From assembly GCA_021234155.1 (NCBI GenBank), contig JAJEKV010000052.1, positions 7,733,358-7,797,357 on the forward strand: 64,000 bases of DNA. Direction: 5' to 3'. Positions 56,645-64,000 of this stretch are shown here, in pieces. The notes under the pieces were generated by a model. It was given only the letters and a program-made list of their open reading frames with translations, was not told the DNA's origin and did not search any database. How positions within the stretch are numbered: the first letter of the stretch is position 1; every line of letters begins with the position of its first letter. Position numbers and translations under genes: made by a program. The DNA comes from Isoetes taiwanensis (taxonomy: Eukaryota; Streptophyta; Lycopodiopsida; Isoetales; Isoetaceae).

Positions 56645-56948
56645 TTAAACCCCTTTTTTTTGGTTTGGGTGCATATTCACAATGTGGGGACTCCGGCATC
56701 GAGAGCTGTTGGATGAGCATATATGCCTTTTATTCCTCGATCTAGACCGCATATAGAGATCCTCGCTTGTGGGGTATGCCCTGCATAAGTTTTGGTATGT
56801 TGTATAACACAATTTGTAAAATACTATAAGATTTAAGACAATGTACTTTATGGTGTTGATTTTGTACATGCGTAACATGATTTTAGGGGCTCTCGCCGCC
56901 CGGAGTCACCCCCTGTGTGAATATGCACCCAAACCAAAGGGGGTTTAA
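56645..56948. mobile_element. MITE with ~35-bp terminal inverted repeats
   Basis: Left end TTAAACCCC, a T run, then GGTTTGGGTGCATATTCACA. The inverse of the right end reads TTAAACCCCCTTTGGTTTGG then GTGCATATTCACA. The 304-bp length and lack of coding fit a MITE. TTAA at both edges may be the target duplication. The superfamily is not settled. Confidence 0.8.
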
Positions 56949-59290
56949 GGGGGAATTTTATTTTTAAGTGTGGAATGCAATGGTTTGTATTAATTAATGT
57001 TAATGGTAGTTATGTGTTGGTAGTTATACTAAAATTTTATTCTTCGGCCATAATAAAAGAAAACAAAACCAAATAAATAAACAAGCAATTTATAACAATA
57101 CAACATATACACAGTCCAACTCCCTTGAGTGAATATCTAGCATCTAAACCAAAAAGGTCATATAATCATTGTTTGTTATTATATATTGTTATATGTTTGT
57201 GAGATCCGTGGAAGAACAAAAAGTTTAGAGCCTATAGAATATAAAAAATCATAAAACAATGCAAATGAAAAACGGTACACAAACCAGCATAAGGGGGTTT
57301 TGATGGGATGAAATGGGAATTTCTAGCATAAAACAAAGGGACAAATTAGTACCGCAGCCTCTTGGCTTACATAATTAGTCCTCAATTGCCTCAATGTAAC
57401 AAGCCTAGAAAGATCCTATAGGAGAGGCAACACCACCTCACATACATTTAGACAAAACACAAAGATATCAATATTGATGGAACAAAGAAAGATCACAATT
57501 TGGTCTACCCGAACTTGATAACTCCAAAGATTCCCTATTTAACTCTTCAGTGAGTGATATATAGTTCAGAAGAGAGAATAGAATGGACCATTTTTATACA
57601 AAGGGCCTCCTACACCGCCTCGCTTTTTGAGATAGAATAAGACATTGGTTAAGCATAGACAAGGCGACTCCAAGGGCACAAACAATAGTAGAATGCTCAT
57701 TGGGAAGGTGAAATCCAATAACTCCTCTTCTTTCTCCCCGTGCCTAAACAACTTCATGAACTCAAACCTCAAACCCAAGCTCCACAAGCCGCACACCTGA
57801 GTAGTCACATTTTAGAATATGTAGGAACTCGTTTCATTTATCTAAAATGCCATACCATTTTGGCCAATATTCTAAAAATCTCCAACCGATCCTCCAAATT
57901 TTATATAGATTATTCAATAAAAACCGACATCTTCTAATTATAATGTCTGGGTCTATCAACAAAGATCAGTAATATAAGCATTCCATTTAAAGTGCTAGGC
58001 TTGATGCACATCAAGGCTTTCATGCTAAAAATCCTCAAATCCATGTTATGAATTCAAGAAGCAACTTAAAGACACCAAACCAAGACCTTAGCTTTGAACC
58101 CACAAAGATCAAAAAAATTTCAGTTCTCAAGTATAAGATCTTAACTTGCAAGCCTAATAATACAACCAAACTCCACTCTGATGGTTGAAAATCCAAGGTG
58201 AAAGCCAAGTTCGTACCAAAGGTTACCCAGCAATAGGCTGCTAGCCCTTTAGGGGTAAGGTTTTTAATTCCTGTGACCAGAATGCCAGATATCAGAGCAA
58301 AGGTCAGCCTAAGAGCCTGATGTTCTGGATTTGGGACCTTGATGAAGAGAAAAAATAACAGAGCATTGGAATCAATATTGTGCTTGGACGAAAAATCCAG
58401 TTCACAAGCTTCATACTCCGTATAGCTTAAACAAACTATCCTAACATTTCTAAGCACAGGGCTTTACCCAAATGGATCCAGAGCAATAAAAGTCTTTATT
58501 TCAAATAGGGTAGTATCATGACAGAGAAAGACAGGGTACCTGGTCACTGCAATGAACTGAATGACAAAACACACAAGCTCAAGCTCAGGATTGCTGATAA
58601 ATCACGGATCTGAGAAGAAATTCAAGCATTAAGTCCAGCAGATTCATTTGCATGTATATCGCCAAGCTATCCCACAAAGTGCTCTGCCTGCGAGCCTTTG
58701 CAAGCAAAACAGAAACTGACAAAGGGGAAAAACAGGGGAGGAATCAAATGGGTCTACATCTACTCCTTTCTTCCCAATCGATGCTCGGTAATCACAAAGA
58801 GTGAAGGTAATAAGAGACGATGATCTAAAAAGAGCCCAAATTATTCACCATCAAGCATCGGGCCATACCTTAGAACTGAACGAAACCTGAACCGATGTGG
58901 CCCTAACCTTTTCCTAGAATCCGGATTTTTAGCCGAGGACGAAAGAGCAATGCCCAGGTACACCCATTCTATCGGATTAGCTTTTATGCCCCCGCGGTTC
59001 TACATGCCTAAGCATATTCACAAAGGTAATCTTAGCATATTCACAAAGTTGTAATCTTATCTTGCTAATCCCCTGTTGTTGCAGATTTCCAAGCCCCTGC
59101 TTCGCGGCCCTAAAATGCTATCACGAGGCTTGCATGCTCAGCCCTAAAATAAAAAAGAGGGTTTTGTTGTGAGCCCTTGGATGTTGGACCATTGAAAAAA
59201 AAAAGTTAAATCAACGACTAAGAAATGGTGCACTCTAGATGTACGCATTAGTACATCCATTCGAATACGCCATGAAATCTTAGGAAAACC
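56949..59290. other. Anonymous sequence
   Basis: No gene recognised. A minus-strand frame of 140 residues at 58457-58035 has no known domain; the surrounding sequence reads like intron or UTR. A TTGTTGTTGCAG acceptor-like site lies near 59084. Confidence 0.4.
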
Positions 59291-59291
59291 T

Positions 59292-61190
59292 TTGTGAAAA
59301 GCGCATAAAAACAAAGAAAACCCCCGCTATTATGCTACATATTCAACTTTGCAATACAAACTACACTTACAAACCCAAAACATGCACCTCGAGACCTTGT
59401 ACTTTTACTCGAAAGCAATATGAGACTTCCCTTTGTACTCAAGCAACCTCAAACTCCTCGCTACCCAAAGAACCCCACGCTTAAAACAAACTCGCACCAC
59501 AAACTAAGCTTAACCCGTAAGAATTGATGTGAGTGAAAAATAAATCTCCTAAATAATCATGATAATCTCAACTTCAAAAACTTCTAAAAAGCTGCATTCC
59601 CTAGAAATCTAATCTTCTAGATAATCATGGTAATCTTCAAAAAATAGCAGTCTCTAGAAAACTAGAACACCTCAAACTTAACTTCGTGGACTTCCAAATT
59701 GTAACTAGCTCTAGAAGATGTACAATATATAAATATAAATGCCGCCAACCGAAGTTAATCAATCTCGTGTTCCAAACCCAATACCAAAATATCCAAACAA
59801 AGGCCACCCAAAAACTACATATTTGAAAAGCAAAGAGAAGAGCAAACTCCACTCCACGGCTTAAAATGGGAAAGGTTGAAAAGAGCAACGCCCCAAGTTG
59901 GAAAATACATTACAAATACCAATCAAAACCCAAAGCCAGAAAGAGGTATCACTTCAATTTGTACAATGACCATACAATGTAGAACAAGGCCAATTCTGAT
60001 TGTAGAAAAGGGTCCACTATCGAAAGCTTGCTGGTGACTAAACTAACTAAAATGTAGAACAAGGCCAGTTATGATTATGAATCAGGCCGCAAGTAGTAAA
60101 GCTTGTCGGGCTAATCAAACTTAATACGAGACCCACTGGTAAATCTAGGTGCAAGGCTAGCCATAAGCATACTCTGTCCCTGGCCCATCAACAATCCTAG
60201 CTGTGAAAGCTCTTCCGCCAAAGTATACCATAAACAGATAAACAAGTTCAAATAATATTGTTGAAATAATATTGGAACCAAATCAAACACATATGCAAAT
60301 AGCAAATGCCTAAGAAATGTAGTACAAGTAACCAACCAACTAATGAGAACCAACTCAGAACGTTTTAACAAAATGGACCAGAGTGGCCTATTCAAAATAA
60401 GAGGTTAAAAAGTAACGAATGCTTGAATGATGCTTTAGAGAAAGAGTGCAGCTTCACATCAAGTGTATCCAAATATATAATATGAACAACTCTAGACATG
60501 CAACAAATGAATCTGACCAGCATAAGGAATCTAATATGAAATTCAACATTAAAAGGGTCAACATAAGGACTCAAATATCAAATCTGACAAGGGACTTACC
60601 CAAAGGCACCAATTTGTAGAAGTAGGAAGTCGCAAAACCAGCCGTAGGAGGTCGGTCAAAGAACCACAAACAATTCCAGCTCGCCAAAGAAATGCATCCT
60701 AAAGCAATTTGCAATGCAAAGGGCTTAACACCTACCCAAAGGCAAACCGACTTAAATAGATCCGATCATGCAGATATATAAAATAAGACTGCTGCACCTG
60801 CCTCCCAATGAACCAATAATCTTACCGGAAGAAGCTTAGATAGAATCTCAACTCATAGAAAGGGGCTGCGAACTAGCAAACTTTGGTGGATATATGTTCA
60901 ACCCCTACCATCTAAACATGAATTTTCACCACCATAAAAATGAAGCTAGGACAAACATAAATTTATGTCTCAGAGTGGTTGTAGTGTAGAGGAGCTAGGA
61001 CTTAAAGAATAAGGAATGCAATCACGCCAAGAGAGATCGCCCCGAAGTCTTGCCAAAATCGCAACAAATGCTCCAAACTCTTACATTAAGAGAAGGTAGC
61101 TTATTGGACCACAAGGCAAAAAGCGTAACATAGGAATACTAAAATGCTTTTGAAGGGCAAGGAAACAAAGTAAAGATCAAGCCAATGCTT
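59292..61190 (+). repeat. 1.9-kb block, second copy
   Basis: Direct copy of 21600-23485. It shows few substitutions; differences include GACCGCTGACC/GACTGCTGCACCTG, again at CTG sites. Unlike the first copy it has no family C sequence on its left. Confidence 0.85.
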
Positions 61191-62118
61191 GTTCCCAAGA
61201 TTATGCGGTGTGAATACTTGGACCTCATTATCATGTTTTGACTCGACATGAGTCAGCCCCGGTCCGTGGTCCGCTGTGAAGAGGATGTCGATCTTGGACC
61301 AAGCAACCCATGCCGACATCTCGTCAAGTTAAATAGGTCAAGCACTTTATGGGTCACACATGTATGTTGTTCCCCTTCTTGTACATGTGGATGTATTGAG
61401 CGCCCGCTTCTCCCTTTGTGTATTGTTGTGCTTGTCCTTCAAAAACATCCGAACAAAGGCATATCGAAGTTCAGTGAGATTGAGCAAGTTGCCCATTCTA
61501 GGGAGACAGCTTTTTTCTTGGGGAACCGAACTCCTTTTTGTTTTTTTCGTGGTCACCGTGAATTGCCGCTTAGATTACTTTTCCTAGAGTGGTGAAATCA
61601 AATCAAGTTTCTTGAATTTGTCGATTTTCTTTGCTTCTATGAGTCCAACGGAAATAAATGCATTTTTTTCACTATATGATTTACCATGTAAAATTACATT
61701 AGTGCTTGATTCAGAGCATGATGCAGAGACTCTAATTTACACACATCCCGCGGCAAAGGCAAGCTTGGTGATGATGATGTAAATATTGCACAATATGTAG
61801 TCAAAGCAAAGACAAGTACTTGGCTATTATGTTTCACCACAAAGTTGGTCGATATCATTATGGATCACTTGACATCTTCAAAATCTTCGATGCTCGTATC
61901 CGCATGTGGTTTCTCTGCTTTTTTTGTTTTTGAAAGAAACCATTTTGAGAGGCTAGGTTAAATGTATCTATCCCTAATAGGGGAGGTAAGGGCAAGGTAT
62001 GTAAAAAGTTTTGAAAGTTCTTGCCCGCTCGAAAAATTGAACACGATACTAATATTGTTTATTTTAGTGGAAGTTTATAGCGTGTTCTAGAGGTAATGAT
62101 TTTATGGCACCGCACGCA
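61190..62118 (+). repeat. Family C copy 6, interrupted by CACTA
   Basis: Inverse of 15125-15999, with the shared segment, the HEAT-like exon (61690-61900, frameshifted) and the flank to TTTTATGGCACCGCACGCA. Similarity to 15125 stops at 62118/62119, where the CACTA end begins. TGCTCTGAAAATTG and AGCAGGTTCTAG in the clean copy read CGCTCGAAAAATTG and AGCGTGTTCTAG here. Confidence 0.8.
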
Positions 62119-62199
62119 CACAACAAGAAAAGGGGCATTTAGCGACGTTAATAGCGCCTCAAGGCTGACGCCTACGCTGACGCCCGACGGCATGGCCGC

Positions 62200-62645
62200 C
62201 CCCGACGCCGCGACGACGTTGCAGGCAGACATCGCCGCGATGCGACGCGGCGCCGCGATGCGACGCTGGCGCGGCCGCGCAGACGCCGCGCAGACGCGGG
62301 ATACGCAGACGCCGCGGCAGACGCCGTGATGGCACGCGGACACGCGGAAATATACACGGAATATACACGCGGAATATACACGCGGAACATCACCAAAATC
62401 CACGCCGCGTCGTAAAAGCCACGCGGTATACGCCGCGATGCGACGCGACACGGAACGACACGCGGTATATACACGCGGTATATACACGCGGGCATATACA
62501 CGGAATATACACGCGTAATATACACGCAGGAAAAGACGCGGTCACGCCGCGATGCGACGCGGACACGCGGAATTTACACGGAAAATTCAAAACCACAGAT
62601 AGAAAAGCCACGCGGCAAAAAAAAAGTCACGCGGATACGCCGCGA
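62200..62645. repeat. CG-rich subterminal repeat array
   Basis: Two motifs alternate: GCCGCGATGCGACGCG (about 62234, 62251, 62430, 62546) and ATATACACGCGG (five to seven times, 62350-62525). Such arrays bind the transposase of CACTA elements. Open frames on both strands here (up to 142 codons) are low-complexity by-products. Confidence 0.8.
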
Positions 62646-62654
62646 TGACGGTAG

Positions 62655-62845
62655 GAAAAAAAAAAAAAAAAAAAAAATAAAAAATATTTATATAAAAAAT
62701 ATAAATATAAAAAATATTTTTAAATAATCACAAAAGTGTTTTTATATTCATATTTTTAAATAGTCACAAAATTATTTTTATATTTATATTTTTAAATAAT
62801 CACAAAAGTGAATTGTATTTATATTTTTAAATAATCACAAAAGAC
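62655..62845 (+). repeat. AT-rich array after the CG-rich region
   Basis: An A run at 62656-62676 is followed by a unit with TATTTTTAAATAATCACAAAA at about 62715, 62753 (variant), 62790 and 62828. Units are about 38 bp. Confidence 0.8.
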
Positions 62846-64000
62846 TCAAGTAAGAGGAGTATCCACCCTTTTAGCCTAGAGCTACTCTCTCTCGATTCTG
62901 GAGTAGTCATCCGAGTACGAAGTTAGAGAACCGAACCGCCAACCAAGACCGCTATGATTGATGGCTCTCCAAATGACGCATGCATCCCCCTCGCCCCGAG
63001 CCCCATGTCATGCTCTATAGCTTCATTCATATCCGCCAATCGCTTCCTATAAAACCAAAAGAATATGGCGCTAATGTAGTTCATAGAATTATAATAATTT
63101 TCTACAACGCACTCTCGCGATTCCCGCCGAATTGGGAGAGTTCCCTCGTCAGATAACCGTGGATACAGATAAACAAATTTCCACGCCCGCGGGCTACTTG
63201 TACCGCCGCTTGTTAGGGCAAACCCGTGATAGATATTCCTATGACAATATAAACTAGTATTAGCTAGTGACATTTAAAGTTCTTATTAAAATTAATGTGA
63301 ACTAATATAGCTCTTACTTAATCTATAATGAAACCCTTCCGATCACGGAGTCCAAATGAGACTCGGGCCGCGGCTTTTTAGTTGCTTTGTTTGGCCCCGA
63401 GCTCTATGTTTTTTTTCCGATCCTTTGCACGCTCAATGCAAACCGATTGCAAGGCACACAACATTATCACAAGTTAAAGTGAACTAATGACAAAAAAAAA
63501 ATAAGAAATACCTTGATATCTTCCTTGTGGAGATTAAGTGGTTTAGGACTTTTGACCAATCGCCTCCTTCTTTTTCAAAGTCCGCTTCCGCCCTTGACCA
63601 CATTGTGCCTTTGACATACATCGATAGATCAACGCAATATCAAAATAATAAAACAAGACTATGACTAGGTCATGTACCTCCTCTTTTCGTGAGATAAGCT
63701 CGCCCATCATCAAGTGAGCTTCTTCCAGCTTAAACGCCTTTGCTTTTTCTATCTCCGGGAAACTCGCTTCATTTTATTTTTGACGCCTCTATTTTCGCTG
63801 GTCATAAGCACTGTGCCACTCCCCTATACCGCTGGGAGGCCATAAACGAGATATTATTTGTGACCGCTGGCCCCTCGTAGTAGTATAAAAGACACTTCCC
63901 TCATCATCCTTCTTAGGAAGAGCGCCCCCAAGCATAAAATGGTGGGTATATAAAAGCTTGTTTATGTCACCGCCAATATACATATCCCTATCCCCGATTA

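Larger units (their letters stand above)
62119..64000 (+). mobile_element. CACTA (En/Spm-like) element, left end, running out of the window
   Basis: The end reads CACAACAAGAAAAGGGGCAT then TTAGCGACG. Typical plant CACTA ends read CACTACAAGAAAA and then often TTAGCGACG. The next 500 bases are very CG-rich with many short repeats (see next entry), as in CACTA subterminal regions. Further in (62923-63273 and 63789-63983, minus) are open frames without domains I recognise. The other terminus is outside the window, so it is unknown whether a transposase is present. Confidence 0.7.

Noticed and set aside
58035-58457. 140-codon minus-strand frame as a membrane protein
   Set aside because: Hydrophobic, but without a recognisable family, splice context or duplication; could arise by chance in AT-rich DNA.
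21225-62118. RIP-like C-to-T mutation as the cause of copy differences
   Set aside because: The changes include base losses and insertions (CAG to CG or CGTG) and T-to-C changes, which a deamination process does not make.
62059-62487. 142-codon Arg/Ala-rich minus-strand frame
   Set aside because: Low-complexity translation of the CACTA subterminal array.

Overview
This window is nuclear DNA of a land plant, made almost entirely of transposable elements and nested duplications. The evidence is a Ty3/gypsy element of Tat/Ogre-like type, a second Ty3/gypsy element of chromovirus type with a Met-initiator primer site, a CACTA terminus, Helitrons with CTAG/T ends, a plant-type U6 snRNA gene, and GT-AG exon fragments. 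One exon family looks like a HEAT-repeat protein and weakly recalls the axonemal dynein assembly factor DNAAF5. If that is right, the host could be a plant with motile sperm, such as a fern or lycophyte. The species is not identified. No complete host protein-coding gene is visible.

Layout. 1-1263: two tandem copies of a short exon-bearing repeat (family A). 1264-11540: a degenerate Ty3/gypsy element (LTR, gag, protease, an RNase H domain placed before RT, RT, RNase H remnant, integrase, truncated LTR). Its integrase is split by a 1.1-kb poly(A) retroposon with a 17-bp target duplication. 11541-17130: family A tail, repeats R2/R3, a 626-bp Helitron, and two family C copies with a HEAT-like exon. 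17130-24840: spliced-looking host gene fragments, further family C copies and a 1.9-kb block repeated at 59.3 kb. 24840-27000: nothing recognisable. 27000-42726: an old LTR split by a complete 14.04-kb chromovirus on the minus strand (TSD TTAAT, LTRs of about 1.63 kb, PBS, PPT, gag, pol, chromodomain). 42727-44900: mostly anonymous, with one MITE. 44890-51934: inverted copies of the 1-17 kb repeats, a second Helitron and the U6 gene. 51935-59290: anonymous sequence with small tandem duplications and a MITE. 59290-62118: direct copy of 21.6-24 kb. 62119 to the end: the terminus of a CACTA element that leaves the window.

Main results. (1) Between its PBS and gag, the chromovirus carries an open region in sense orientation. 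It begins with a histone H3 N-terminus (MAR, then KQTARK) and ends with an H3 histone-fold core and the terminal RRIRGE, joined by a long basic tail. The same element encodes an integrase-linked chromodomain, a module class that in related elements reads methylated H3 tails. I know of no described retrotransposon with this arrangement. (2) Duplicated copies in several blocks differ almost only at CAG/CTG sites, which appear as CG, CCG, TCG or CGTG. This looks like a systematic basecalling error at methylated CHG sites in sequence that could not be polished. It explains most frameshifts in the chromovirus, so its apparent decay is probably overstated.
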